In this document: piece after piece, positions 48,905 to 61,748 of the stretch
How the letters are laid out: each line of letters opens with the position of its first letter
Position numbering within the stretch: the first letter of the stretch is position 1
NCBI RefSeq assembly: GCF_004664715.2
Contig: NC_051073.1
Location: 61,117,379 to 61,181,378 of the forward strand
Direction of reading: 5' to 3'
DNA length: 64,000 nucleotides
Origin: Peromyscus leucopus
Taxonomy: Eukaryota; Chordata; Mammalia; Rodentia; Cricetidae
Translations under genes and position numbers: made by a program
Notes under the pieces: generated by a model
What the model was told of the DNA's origin: nothing
Databases searched by the model: none
What the model saw: only the letters and a program-made list of their open reading frames with translations

Positions 48905-49440
48905 TTTTTTACATTTATTGGACTTTATTACAAAAATGACAACAAATAAAGACATCACACATCAAAATTAACCAGACCCAAGGTCGACCCAACTTAATGA
49001 ATTCTATACAATTAGAAGAGACATTTGGAACAGACACTGTGGAGCTTCACATTGAATTTTACACTTTAAATATCAACTATATTTTATGTACTTATCCACC
49101 ACCCAAACCAAAAAGCCCAGGACAGAATTAGAACTAGAAAAACACTCCACTTTAGATCCTCTTTCATAACTCATGTCCGTCACTTACATTCAGTCCCTCC
49201 TCGTCCCCTTATATTTAGCCTTTCCTGTTCGCTTTTCTTCATGCTACACTGTACCTACATGTATATTTGTTTACATAGATACATATATTATTGGCTAGAT
49301 TCTGCATATGAGAAAGAACATGCTTTTCTATTTTCTTTCTGAGATTGTGTGGCTTTGCTTAATATTATACATCCTAAGTCCACATGTTTTTATTTGGCTA
49401 AAATACTGGTTAACAATTAAAAAAATTGACTCTGTGTGGT
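48905..49440 (-). mobile_element. L1-like 3' region, weak
   Basis: 'ggctagattctgcatatgag' and 'tctgagattgtgtggctttg' recall the antisense L1 3' UTR segment also seen near 60900. Confidence 0.4.
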
Positions 49441-49504
49441 TTTTTTTTTATGGTCATGTGCTTTGTTGCAGTAGGTAGAACAATAGACTTTGAAATGCCC
49501 ATGC

Positions 49505-49960
49505 TATTGATTTCCAGAAACTGTGAATGTGTTTCCTGACACAGCAAAGGGGAACTGAGGTGGCTAGTCAGCTGATTTCAAACTCTGGCGGTTTCCCTGG
49601 ATTATCCAGGTCAAATGCAATGACTAAGGTTCTGAAGAGTGGAAGAGGAGGCAGAGGAGGAGTTAAGATCAGAGAAGATGTGAAGAAGGATGGACCTGTC
49701 CTGGCTGGCTTTGAAGGCAGAAGAAGGCAGCAAACTGAGGAACAGGAGTGGCTTCTTGGAGGTGGGAAAGGCAAGACAACAGACACTTCTTTAAGATCAT
49801 GGCAAAAGAACATGGACTTCCAGTCCTTGTATGTTCCCAGTAAGATGTATTGTACTTTACACTTACATGACTGTATGATGATAGAGTCACACCGCTTTAA
49901 GCCATCAAGTCTGGGCTCATTTGTTACTGCAGCAACACAGAACGGAACACCAGGGAACAC
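49505..49960 (+). mobile_element. MLT1-type MaLR LTR
   Basis: 'ctgtgaatgtgtttcctgac', 'ccctggattatccaggtcaa', 'gctttaagccatcaagtctg' and 'gggctcatttgttactgcag' are ordered MLT1 landmarks. A long open frame (49527-50039) is this LTR read through, not a gene. Confidence 0.7.
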
Positions 49961-51254
49961 TAAGCCCATTCATTCAGAATTTGAAAAACAGGCAAAACAC
50001 AAGATCTGTCTCTCTTTTCTTTTCTTATCTTTTTTTTAAAATAGTTTTTGGAATTCAGGTGTATCTGCTTAATGTAATCTTGTTCCCCATTTAGTATCAT
50101 CTATCCATGGGAGGACCTTCTCTGTGTTTGAAACATTAAAAATTTATCATTTTCCCCTTCCATCTATCATTCCAAATCCTACTGCTTTCTCCCCCAAACT
50201 CACACTCTAATGCATTTAATAGTTTTCCCAATGCACCTGACCATTATTTAGATGTAAGAGCACCCTTACAAAAATATACACAGATGGTTTGTGTGTGGTT
50301 TTGATCAATGGAGTTGTGTTGCGGGACTCTCCTTGACTTTCTCTTCCCCTTCAAGTCCATTTTAGAGACTTTTCAGGCGTCTGCATGAAAATGGAATTCG
50401 TTTTCTTGTTTATATGCCCTGGGTTTACATTGCTAGACATGGAAGCTCAGGTTACCCCAAGGAAGCTCCTTAGTGGAGTGTCCTTGTGTTCCCTGGGAAG
50501 AATTTCCCTAGATACATAAATGTTGGGGTTTATAAATGTGGGCTTGCTGGATTTATGGTGCTTCAGAACGGCTGCGTCATCAGGGAATGAGGGTCTTCTT
50601 CCCTCACTTCCTTACCCATCTGTGGTCATCTCTGACCCCACAGCTATAGGCAATAGCCAGCTAGAGACGGGAGTATAGATGACCAAGGGGAAGTCATGCT
50701 GTGTATGTGGAAGGGACAGGGATAAAGTAGAAATCCATCCTTGGAGTAAGAGAGTATTATAAATATCTGGGTGGCTGGAAAGGAGGAAGCCCTCAAGGGA
50801 GGGAAGATGCATGTAGAGATCCCAGAGACTCATAGTTCTCAATACTGGGCGGTCCCTATGCACACGGAGACGACTTTTGTTTTCACCAGAGCTGCCAGCT
50901 GCTCATTGAAAATTGTTCCTCTTCTCCCCCTGCTCTGCTTGCAGCAGGGGAAAGGTCTTCACTGAACTTCCCTGGTATGGGAGGGTACTCTTGAATTTCA
51001 GCTTCCGAATATCTGTCTTCTTTAATTCCCTCCCTGACATTTGGCAAATTTGTGCAGTTGGATGAGTTTTGAAATATCCATACCCTCCGGGAATCACAGG
51101 GTGTTCAATCCCATGATCTCTCAATGTCCCTGCCACACATGCTATCTCTTCTGTCACTAGAGTCACGGAACTGCTCATCTGCTTTCTGTCAATTCAGGGA
51201 AGTGTGCATTTTCCAGACTGAAATAAATACAATTATATTGTGTGCATTTGTTTA
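49961..51254. other. No gene or named element seen
   Basis: Unique-looking sequence between two old elements; no recognisable exon. Confidence 0.45.
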
Positions 51255-52265
51255 TGCATGCTTTTTTTTTTGCTAAGCACAATTACATTGGGGTTCATTT
51301 ATTTTATTGGCATATTATAATTTATTTCTTTTATTGATAAATAACACTCCATTATGTAGCATTTTATCTACTCACTTGTTGAAGGACTTGAGTTGTTTCT
51401 TGTTTGGGGTTATTATCACTGAAGCTGTTATGAATATATATGTCCAAGCTTTTGTGTGGTCATGTGCTTTAATTCTTAAGGATAAACACTTAGAAGTTCA
51501 ATGGTTGGGTCATATATCAGTCCTATATTTAAACGTTTTAAGAAACTATTACATTTCTCTTTCAAAGTAGCTGTACCATTTCACATACCCTAAAACATTG
51601 TAGGAGAGTCTGGTTGATTCCAGTGTCAATTCGCTATGGTTAGTGTTTTTAATTTCTTAAAATGCTAATGGGTATATTATGTTATATTTTATTGAGGTTT
51701 TAATTTGCATAATGACTGATGCTCATTAGTAACTAATTATGTTGGGTGCTTGTAATGTCTCTATAGGCCATTCATCTATCTTCTTTGGTGAAGGGGCTTT
51801 TCAAATATTTGCTCATTTTATTTCATTCTTAAAGTTTTTGTTACGTTTTTTTATTTATTTTATGTGTATGTATGTGCTCTTGTGCAAGCATGTGCCTTGA
51901 CACACATGTGCATGTCATAGGCCAAGCACCCAACATAATTAATTTATTCTCTTTTCCCGTCACACGGGTCCTGGAGATTGAAAAGGTCTTTAGACTTGGA
52001 GACTTTTGCCTGCTGAGCCATCTTGCTGGCCTCTTTTGTTTGTTTTAAAACTATATTGTTTAATATATTGAGTTATAAGAATTCTTTATATATTCTGTAT
52101 ACAAGCCCTTTGCCAGATACGCATATTGCATTGTATCCCATTCTATAGCTTAAGAGCTAATTTTTTTTTAAAACAGTCTCTTTCAAAGAACATTTAAATG
52201 TTTTTAAATTAAATCCGATTTGTCAATTTTTAATTTCATCATCTATGCTTTCTCATAGTGAAAAG
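51255..52265 (-). mobile_element. Old L1 (L1M-like) with B3 insertion
   Basis: 'gataaataacactccattat', 'tgaagctgttatgaatatat', 'tcaatggttgggtcatatat' and 'aatttgcataatgactgatg' follow the antisense L1 3' half. 52040-52260 continues it after a SINE. Confidence 0.7.
51845..52033 (-). repeat. B3-type SINE inside the old L1
   Basis: 'ttattttatgtgtatgtatg', 'cacacgggtcctggagattg' and 'ctgctgagccatcttgctgg' are antisense B3. L1 text resumes right after it. Confidence 0.75.
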
Positions 52266-52334
52266 CCTTTGTCTACTCTCCCACACATTTCTCCCATGTT
52301 TTCTTCTGGACATAGTAGAGTGATAGATTTTACA

Positions 52335-54300
52335 TCACTCATAATGGTTAGTGCTAATCGTTACCTTGATAGAAACTCACCTGAGAGGTGGGCCTTTAGG
52401 TGTGCTGGTGGTTATCTTGAATGCATCCATTGAGGTGGGAAGGTCCACCAAATGGGTGAGTGGCATCTCTGGCTGAGACACCAAGCGGGGAGCTGAGCAG
52501 CAGCGTGCATTCGATGCTCTTAGAGACGGCAGGTGCAATGTGACTAGCTGCTTCAAGTTCCCGCAGGCTTCACTTCACCACGATATGTATTTTTTTCCCT
52601 TGAACCATGAGCTGAAATAAACCCTTCCTTCATTAAGTTGCTTTTCTCAGGCTATTTTTCATCACAGCAACTGGAAAAGAAACTAAGACAGAAAATTGGT
52701 ACCGAGAGGCTGAGTCATTGCTGTGATAAGCTTGACCATGTGGTGCTTAGCAATTTGGAACTGGTTTTTAGGATGAATGTAGAACAATTTGGAACTTTGA
52801 GCTAGAAAAATTCTTGGATGATGTAAGCAGAGCTTAATGGGCCATTTTAGTGGGAGCTTGGAAGACAGGCAGACTGAGAGAAATGTGGACTTTGAGCCCC
52901 TGAGGTGTCAGAGGGGAACAAGGACTCTATGAGGAACTAGGATGGGGACCAGTGATGTGTTATTTTGGCTAAGAATCTTGCATTATTCTGTCAGTGTCCT
53001 GACAACTTGAGTGAATCTGGACTTAAAGGTAACGGATTAATTTATGGGGCAGAAGATATTTCAAGACAGGAGAGCATCCAGGCAGGGTCTGAGAAAGCAG
53101 CTATAATTGTTAAAGAGATCAGCACCGCCGAAGAGAAGCCTTCTGCATTCCCCTGGGACAGTAGGAAAGGTGTCCTGAAGGCAAACTCACCACCATCGGA
53201 GGCTCCATAGAGACCTGGCAGCAGAATTTGGCAGTGTGACCCACATGGTGCTGGTTTTAGGGGAAGGAAAGATGCACGGTTGAGGAGGCCATGGAGCCTT
53301 GCTTTATAGTTTTGGAGAGTGGCTGAGGCCAACTGCTGTGTGGCAGGCTTCAAGGAAGCCCCGAGAGGCCATTTTCTGAAACTGTTAAAGGTGAAGACTG
53401 AGTTATAATGGAGACCTCACAATATTGGGGATTCCAAGACTGTGGGGGTCTGCTAAGGAGAGCTATGCACAAGGAGTTACGCACACAGAAGAGAGAGGGG
53501 TGGGGCGCTGTGTGTGATACAGGCCACAGAGATGGAGAGGTGGGTGAGGCTACCCCAAGCCCTTTGAAGCCTAGCCATTTTTTCATCAGCTTCAGATGTC
53601 AGATATGAAGTTATAGGATTTAGTGTTTGCCCTGCTGGATTTTAGTCTCACTTAAGTTCAATCATTTCTTGCTATGCCCCAATTCTTCCTTTCTGGAATA
53701 GACATGTCTATTCTGTTATTATATTCTGGAAGTATGTAACTTGTCTTTATCTTATAGGAGCTCAAAGTTAAGAGACTTCGTTGCTTTTAAGGTGTTGAGA
53801 TGATTAATGACTATGGGACTTCTTATGCTAGTCTGGATGCATTCTACATTATAACGTAGTTATGAGCCTATGGACATGAGGAGTGGAATGTTATGCTTTA
53901 AAGTGGCTGGTTTGGGAGTCAAGTTGTCGAGGGGGTGAAATTGTGAACAGGTGTTGTCCAATGAACTTGCCTCTAGAATCAGCTGGGAGATGAGCCTCTC
54001 AGCACGTCAGTAGGGGTTGTCTTGACTACACTAATTGAGGGAAGGCCCACCCTCAGTGGGTGGCACCATTCCCTGGCTGAGATCTTGAACTGTACAAATG
54101 GAGAGATGGACCTGATCAGCCGCACACATTCATTGCTGTTTACTGACTGCAGATGCAATGTGGCCAGCTGCCTCAAGTTCCTGGTGCCTTGGATCCTCCA
54201 CTATGATGACTCTACGTTGAACTGTGAGCTCAGATACCACCCCCACTAAGTTGTTTTTTTCAAGGTATTTTATCATAGCAACAGGCAAAGAAACTAAGAC
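52335..54300 (+). mobile_element. MaLR element with both LTRs and internal part
   Basis: Two related LTRs (about 52335-52690 and 53935-54300) share the 3' end 'aagaaactaagac' and the mid-part 'ctgcttcaagttcc/ctgcctcaagttcc'. The internal segment begins GAAAATTGGTACCGAGAGGC, the MaLR start after the LTR. No coding capacity is seen, as expected for MaLRs. Confidence 0.65.
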
Positions 54301-54461
54301 CCTTATGTGTATTCTTTACTTTTGATCTTTGCAATCTTTGGGTTCATGGATTTCTTTTCTAGATAGGTCATTAGCATCTCTTTTTTACCACAATAGGAAC
54401 AACCTTCAAGACTTAGAGCTTTTACATCATCATCCATTTGGCCTTAAAATTTCACAGATAT

Positions 54462-54606
54462 TGCTATGGTTTGAAAGTGCCCTGAAAGTTCATGTGCTAG
54501 GAAATTAATCCCAAAATAAGGATATTTGGAGGTGGAGTTTAGGGGGGGAGTAACTAGGATTAATTGAAGTCATAACAGTGAGATCCTGCTATTGATACTA
54601 GTGGTC

Positions 54607-54681
<75 letters not shown>

Positions 54682-54865
54682 AGTGGGAATGTTTGCTCTA
54701 CCTTACCACATGGTACTCTCTGCTAAGTTATTTTATAGCAGGAAGGCCCTTACCACATGCCTGCACCATGCTCCTTGACTTCCCAGCCTCCAGAGCAGTA
54801 TGCTAATGAAACTTCTGAGATACCCAGCATGTGGTACTCTCTTACAGCAGCGGAAAAATGGAATA
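54462..54865 (+). mobile_element. MST/MLT-like MaLR LTR with (GA)n
   Basis: 'tgctatggtttgaaagtgcc', 'ggaggtggagtttagggggg' and 'cttcccagcctccagagcag' frame a 68-base GA run. Confidence 0.65.
54610..54677. repeat. (GA)34 microsatellite
   Basis: A perfect GA run inside the LTR; the complementary strand is CT. Confidence 0.98.
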
Positions 54866-54939
54866 ATGTAAACATGTGGAAGGAAATGGAAATTGCTCTC
54901 CTACTTAGGAATTATAATACAGATCTATTAGCTTCCTTT

Positions 54940-55345
54940 CTTTTGGTATGATAAACACCATGATCAAAAGCAACTTGGGGAAGAAAGGATTTATTTGGCT
55001 TACAGGTCCATCCAGATCATAGTACATTGAGGGAAGTAAAGGCAGGAACTCAAGGCAGGGACCTGGAGGCAGGAACTGAAGCAGAGACCACAAAGGAGTG
55101 CTGCTTACTGGCTTTCTCCCCTTGGCTTGCTCACACACTGAAAGACCATCTTCCCTGGGATAGCACCACCCACAATGGGCTGGGCCCTTCCACAACAGTT
55201 ATTCATCAAGAAACTGCCCTGCAGTTTGGGTACAGGTTAATCTTATGGAGGCATTTAATCGATTGAGATTCTTTCTTCTCATGTGACTTGTATCTAACCA
55301 GTATCAAGCTGACAAAACAAAAATCCTAACCACCACAGTGGACTG
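54940..55345 (-). mobile_element. High-copy rodent LTR-type repeat, antisense
   Basis: 'gataaacaccatgatcaaaa', 'gcaacttggggaagaaagga' and 'cacccacaatgggctgggcc' match the antisense of the 11298 repeat. Confidence 0.6.
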
Positions 55346-55844
55346 TGACTGTTGTCTAAAGGAAAGGGAATTACTGTGCTCAACTATGCCACCCACCTCT
55401 GAGGAAAAAATGGGCAGGAATCCAGGAGCTGGTTTGGTTAATGGGAAGGGGGAAGTATTCATGGTGATGTACCTGGTGAGAAAAGAAGAGTCAGGAGGGT
55501 GACAGGTATCTATCCTAGGTGCTTCAAATGAACGAAGGTCTGGGAAATCAAGCAGAAAATGCAGGGTATTATTTCATAGCTGGTGTGTGGCTGAGGAAAG
55601 AATGCGAGCAGAGATTGACATTTGGGGGTAACATGTCCTACAGTCTTAGTGTGACATCACCCAGGAGATCCTGTGTGGCGTACAAGGCTACACTTCGATC
55701 ACAGGAGTTTGCTGCTCCAAGAGCTACCAGTCCTGGCATCGATGTCAGTGTAAGCACAGAAAAAAAAAAAAAAAAAAAAAGAGCTTAGAAAATGAGAGGC
55801 TGTCCATAAGAATGATCAGAGATATGGTGATATTTTAATTGTAC
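55346..55844. other. Unassigned segment with an internal A21 run
   Basis: About 400 bases of unrecognised text end in a pure A run (55760-55780), which looks like a retroposed tail. I found no target-site duplication and recognise no parent transcript. Confidence 0.4.
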
Positions 55845-56275
55845 TGAAATGTGATTTTATTTTTATGTTAATAAATAAAGTTGCCTGGGGGTCAGAGCTA
55901 ATAGCAAGCCATAGCAGAAACTGGGCGGTGGTGGCGCACACCTTTAATCCCAGCTCTTGGGAGGCAGAGCTAGGTGGATCTCTGTGTGTTCAAGAATATA
56001 GCCAGCATGGAGACACATGCCTTTAATCTCAATACCAACCATAGAAGACCTGGAGGTCTGTATAGACAGGCAGTGAGGAGGTCACGTGGTTGGGTTTACA
56101 ACCAATGAGAAGGCAGAATAGAAAGTCTATAAAAAAGACAGCAGACAGGAAGTAGGTCTCTTGCTGAAGAGGACAACAGCAGCAGTGAAGGGTAAGGTTT
56201 TTAGCTCTGACCTCTTGGGCTTTCATCTCTGCATTGGCTCTGTGTTTTTTATGTAACAAGACCGTTCATCTACAC
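55845..56275 (+). mobile_element. LTR-like repeat with a B1-derived core
   Basis: 'aataaataaagttgcctggg' and 'ggtcagagctaatagcaagc', then a B1-like core 'gggcggtggtggcgcacacc', then 'gaggtctgtatagacaggca' and 'gtaaggtttttagctctgac'. Its 5' end resembles that of the 61749 element. Confidence 0.6.
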
Positions 56276-56500
56276 AGAAACGCAGAAGCAATGGGTGTGA
56301 TGGGACACACCTCGAATCCCATCGCTGTAGAGCCTGAAGCAGGAGGATCGGGGCTAAGAGAGAAGGGAGAGAGCGGGAGATGGAGAAAGAAGGGAGGAGA
56401 GAGAAGGGTAGGAGAGGAGAAAGATGAAGAAGAAGAGGAAAGGGGGAGGAGGGAAAAGAAGAGTACAAGAAAAAAAGAAAAAAGGAAACCTAGAAACTTA
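56276..56500. repeat. B1-like head followed by purine-rich tract
   Basis: 'gggtgtgatgggacacacct' to 'gcctgaagcaggaggatcgg' is a decayed B1 start. 56355-56490 is almost pure A/G. Confidence 0.6.
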
Positions 56501-56639
56501 ACTCTTGGCTCTTGTGAATAAACGCAGGAAATGAAGCCTGGACACACCGTTATAGTTACAATGAAAATGACTGGTCCAAGTGAATGCTCCTGATCACCAA
56601 CAACTATGAAGGAGGTAGATGACCCATGGTTGTATGTTT

Positions 56640-57410
56640 GGGCATTCTCCATCATTCAGCTATTGTGAATAATGTTGCTATAAATGTGTATACAAAGAGC
56701 ATTCTGGTTCCTTGCTTTAAATTCTGTTGAGTCTATATCCAGAAGCAGATGGTTGGGGGATGCAGTAGTTCTAGGTTTAATTATTTGAGGAATAGCTGGA
56801 CTATTTTCTGCAATAGTTACAAGCGGGGTGGGGACGTTATCCAGCATCGGGAGGCAGGCGGATCTTGGAGTTCGAGGCAGCTGGCTACAAGTGGCTCAAA
56901 AGCAAAGCAAAAGAAATTTGAAAAAAAAAAAAAAATAAAATAAAATAGTTAAACCATTTCACTGTCTCATAAGCAAGGCACAAAGATTCTGACCTCTCCA
57001 TACTCTCCCCAATATGTATTATTTTCTATTATTTTCCTTTTTATTGATGAAGTCCATCCCAATGGATATGATCTCTTTGATATTTGCATATTTTCTTTGT
57101 AGAGATGTTCATTCAAGTCCTCTGCCCATAATTTAACATAATTTTGTTGTTATTGAATTGTCTGAATTCTTTATATATTCTTATCAGCTATATGACTTGC
57201 AAATATTTTCTCCCAGTATACAGTTTGCTTTTTCTCTGTGTAGTGTTCTTTGGTACACACAAGCTTTCCACTTTGATGTAGTACGATTGATTCACTCATT
57301 TAAAAAAATATTGTACCCTATGCTTTGGTATAGGCTCCTATCAAATGCTGAATTATATGGCTTACATTATATTGCTACATTTCTGGACTAGAAACTTCAT
57401 TAAATTCTTT
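56640..57410 (-). mobile_element. Old L1 segment, antisense, with B1 fragment
   Basis: 'agctattgtgaataatgttg', 'tgtctgaattctttatatat' and 'gtagtgttctttggtacaca' are antisense L1. A decayed B1 (56826-56935) interrupts it. The first 100 bases are inverted at 58082-58184. Confidence 0.75.
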
Positions 57411-57702
57411 TGTCAAGAACATATTGTGGGCCGTGCTGTGTGCTTCCTAAGGTATAAAGCACAAAGTTTACAATGCCAGACTCCTGATGCTCTGGGGCTG
57501 TGCTTGGTTACCTAGTTAAACAGGTAGGTTGCTAGATATCTAAGTTACAAAGTATATTTTCTCTTTGTGATTTATAAATAATCTGAGAGATTATATTTTG
57601 GCAAAATTATACCTTTTAATTTTATTATTACTGTTACTATTGTTACTATTGTTTTAATATTTTTAAAACAGTTCTCATTATATATGCAGGCTGACCTTGA
57701 TC

Positions 57703-57703
<1 letters not shown>

Positions 57704-57751
<48 letters not shown>
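57704..57751. repeat. (TG)24 microsatellite
   Basis: A perfect TG run of 48 bases. Confidence 0.98.
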
Positions 57752-57756
<5 letters not shown>

Positions 57757-58081
57757 GTGAACAGCAACAGTGGTGAAGAGAAGGAATGAAAAAGGCATGG
57801 AAGGGTATGTCAGAAGGTGGCACAATGATACAGGTGCATGAAATGTCATCTGAAACCCTTTATTTCTTTTTTTTTTTTTTTTTTATTATGTAGACAGAAT
57901 GCAATCTCATAAATAACAATTTAATTGAAAATGAAGAGCAATCAACTGAGATGAAACCCTTTATTTCATAAGCCAACTCAAAACTAATAATAATTTAAAA
58001 TGAAGAGCAAAACTGAAAGAGAAACTAAAAGAACAATTAAAATAAAACAAACAAAAACAAAGAATAAACAGTTCTCCAAAG

Positions 58082-58345
58082 AAACTATCTACTTCTGGAT
58101 ATAGAATTTAAAGCAAGGAACCCAAATGCTCTTTGTATACACACGCTTAAAGCAACATTATTCACAATAGCTGAATGACGGGGAATGCTTCTCTGTGGAT
58201 GACCAGAGAAGCAAAACATGATTTTTGCATAGACTCATTTAGTCTTGAATAGGAGGGAAATTCTGACACATGCTACCAATTCAGCTAAACCATGAAGATA
58301 TCATGCTAAGGGAAACAAGCTCGTTATAAGGGGAAGAGTGTTGTG
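58082..58345 (+). mobile_element. Old L1 segment, sense
   Basis: 'agcaacattattcacaatag' and 'ccatgaagatatcatgctaa' then 'gggaaacaagctc' are sense L1 3' text. It faces the 56640-57410 piece. Confidence 0.7.
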
Positions 58346-58651
58346 ACTCTACCTCTGTGAGGATCTGGAGTTGTCAAATTTATAGAGATGGTTGCCAGAG
58401 CCTGTAGGGAAGAAAGATGTAATTTTTAATGTTGCAAAGTTTCAATTGAAGGAGATGAAAAAGATAAAGAGATGAACTTTAACAATGTGAATGAACTAAC
58501 GACATTAATCTTCATGCTTTAGAAAAGCTAAGATGGTCAATTTTGTGTTATTTATATTTTACCACTATGAAAGAAGCTATAAATGACATTCTGAGGACAA
58601 TTAGGGAAACTTGATATTCTGTAATTATTACATTTCTTAGAAATGATAACA

Positions 58652-58757
58652 AGATCCCTGTGAGTTCGAGGCCAGCCCGGGCTACAGAGTGAGTTCCAGG
58701 AAAGGCGCAAAGCTACACAGAGAAACCCTGTCTCGAAAAACAAAAAACAAAAAACAA
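58652..58757 (+). repeat. B1 SINE, 5' truncated
   Basis: It begins inside the body at 'ccctgtgagttcgaggccag' and keeps the rest plus an (AAAAAC)n tail. Confidence 0.92.
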
Positions 58758-59384
58758 CTTATATGAGAACAGGACAATGCTCTTATTCTTAGAAATATAT
58801 TTTAAAACATTGATGATAAAATGCCATGATACATGTGACTTGCTTTGAAGTGGTTCATAGCAATTAAAAATGAAGAAACCGGACACACACACTGCACACA
58901 CCTGTCACACTTATAGATAAAGTGAATGGAGTAAGTTATTAATGTTGGTAAATGAGGAAGAGGATATCCAGGTGCTCTTTATTCCTAGAACTTTTATCTA
59001 TGCTTGAAATGTTTAAAGAGTTCAGAGTCAGGTGGGAAAAGATGGCCAGCAGGCCTCAGGAAATGCCCAAGGCCTGCCCCAAGCAGAGTGCACCACTTTT
59101 CTCTTCCTCTTGACATTCCTAAGGACAATATATAACCAAGAATCAATAACAAAGGCAAGCAGTGCTCCGTGAGCTTGTGTTTGAAAGACTGAGCCTTTGT
59201 TAGGTATCCTGGGAGCACTTGGCCTCACCCGGAGGAGATTTCCTATGTCTCTGCTTTCTCCAAAGCATGAGCCTGAGTTGGGCATTTTCTTAATGGGATG
59301 AGACTCTATAGAAAGAAACATGCTTACTTCAGCAAGTACGGGAGATGAGACTGAAAGGAAAGTTCTCCTTTATCTTTCCTTTAA
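58758..59384. other. No gene or named element seen
   Basis: Unique-looking sequence up to the L1 3' end. Confidence 0.5.
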
Positions 59385-61748
59385 TTGAAAAATGATTATT
59401 TTTTCATACAGTATATCCTGATTATAGTTTCCCCTTCCTCTTCACCTTCCAGTTCCTCCCCACCTTCCCTCCCCTACGGATCCACTCCCTTTCTGTCTCT
59501 CATTAGAAAAGAACAGGCTTCTAAGAAATAATAACCAAACGTGATAAAATAAAATATAATAAGATGCAGCAAAAACAATCTTATCAAAGTTGGACATGGC
59601 AGCTGAACAGGAGGGAAAGAGTCCTAAGAGTTGATACGAGAATTAGAGACCCACTTGTTCTCACACTCGGGAGTCCCACAACAATACTAAGTTAATAGCT
59701 GTAATAGATACAGAGGACCTGGTGCAGACTTGTGTAGTCCCTGTGCATGCGGCTTCAGTCTCTGTGAGTTCATATACGCCTTGTTTAGTTGATCCAGAGG
59801 GCCTCACTCTCCTGGTGTCCTCCATCCCCTCAGGCTCTTACACTTTTTCTATCTCATCTTCTGCAGGATTCCCTGAGCTCTGAGGGGAGGGATTTGACAG
59901 AGACCTCCCTTTTAGACTCTCTTTCCACATAATGTCTGTCTGTGGGTCTCTGCATCTGCTCCAATCTGCTGCCAGAGGAAGCTTCTCTGGGGATGACTGG
60001 ATAAGGCACTCATCTATGAGTATAGCAGAGTATCATTAGGAGTCGTTTATTTTATCATCAGCCCCTTCCCTCCTTTTTAGACTAGTAGTGTTTAGTTTCA
60101 CCCTAGTTCTCTGGGCTTTCTGGTCTCTGGTTCTTGGTTACCTAAGCAGTACTCTTTATGGGTTCCAACTCATGGAATGGGCCTTAATTCACATCAAACA
60201 TTGGTTGGCCACTCCCACAAATTCTGTGTCACCACTGCCTTGGTATATCTTGCAGGCAGGACAGATTCTGGGTCAAAGGTTTTGTGGCTGGGTTGTGGCC
60301 TCTCTTTTGGTAGCCTACAGAGTACCTTCCCAAACCAAAGACACTAGAGTAATAGTAAGCACCAGATAGACTTCTCTATATTCAGTGAGTGGTATGGGTG
60401 TTGTCCTCGGCAATGGGGTCACACTGTCAGTTTGTAGAGAGCAAGTCATTGTCTTAGCAACAGCCTGGGTTGTTTGGGGATATTCATATGACCACCTTGG
60501 CCAGTAAGTCAACTGAACACAACCCAGTCCCACTACTGGAAGCCTTGTTTGGTAACGAGACATAGCCAGCTGAAACTCTGTACCCCCCATTATTAGGAGA
60601 CCTCATTAGGATCACCCTCATACATTTTTGAAGGTTTTCACTGTACTAGCTTTCCATACCATCCCTCAAATGCCCCTCAACTCCAGCTGTCTTTCCCTGT
60701 ATTCTCTCCCTCTACCCTATCTCCCCATCCTCTTCCCATCTGATCCTCCCATTCCTGTCCACACCCGACCCCAGTTCACCTGTAAAATGTATTCTATTTT
60801 CCCCTCCCAGGGAGATATATGTGCCCACCTTAGACCCTTTCTCTGTACCTCACCTCTATGGCTCTGCAGATTGTAGCTTGGCTATTATTTACATAATGAC
60901 TAATACGCACATATAAGAGAATGAATGCATACCATATTTATCTTCCTGGGTCTGGTCCTTTCTCAGAATTTTTTCTAGTTCCATCCATTTGCAAATTTCA
61001 TGATGCCATTTTTTTAAACAACTGAGTAATACTCTATTGTGTAAATGTACCACATTTTCTTTATCTATTATTCTATTGAGTGACATCTAGCTTGTTTCAA
61101 ATTTCTGGCTATTATGAGTAAAGCAGTAATGAACATGGTTGAACAAGTGTTCTTGCGGTAGGATGGAGCATCCTTTGGGTATACACCCAAGAATGGTATA
61201 GTTGGATCTTTAGGTAGATCAATTTCCAACTTTATGAGGAAATGCCACACTGATTTTCATAGTGACTGTACAAGTTTTCACTCCCACCAGCAATGAATGA
61301 GTGTTCCCCTTATTCCACATCCTTGCCAGCATGAGCTGTCACTTGTGTTATTGATCTTAGCTATGCTGACAGGTGTAAGATGAACTCTCAAGATAGTTTT
61401 GATTTGCTTTTCTCTGATACCTAATGATGTGAACATTTCTTTGTGTTTCTCAGCCATTTGAGTTTCCTCTATTGAGAATTCTATGTTTAGATTTGTACCT
61501 CATTTTAAAATTGGACTATTAAGGTTTTTGATATCTAGTTTCTTGAGTTCTTCATATATTTTGGAGATTAGTTCTCTAGTAGATGTGGAGTTGGTAAAAA
61601 AAAAAATCTTTTCCTATTCTGTAGGCTGCTGTTTTGTTCTTTTGACAGTGCTCTTTGCCTTACAGAAGCTTTTCAGTTTCATAAGGTCCAATTTATTAAT
61701 TGTTGATCTTAGTGCCTGCACTGTTGGTGCTCTGCTCAGAAAGTCTTC

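Noticed and set aside
49527..50039. 170-codon plus-strand frame
   Set aside because: It lies in an MLT1-type LTR, which is non-coding.
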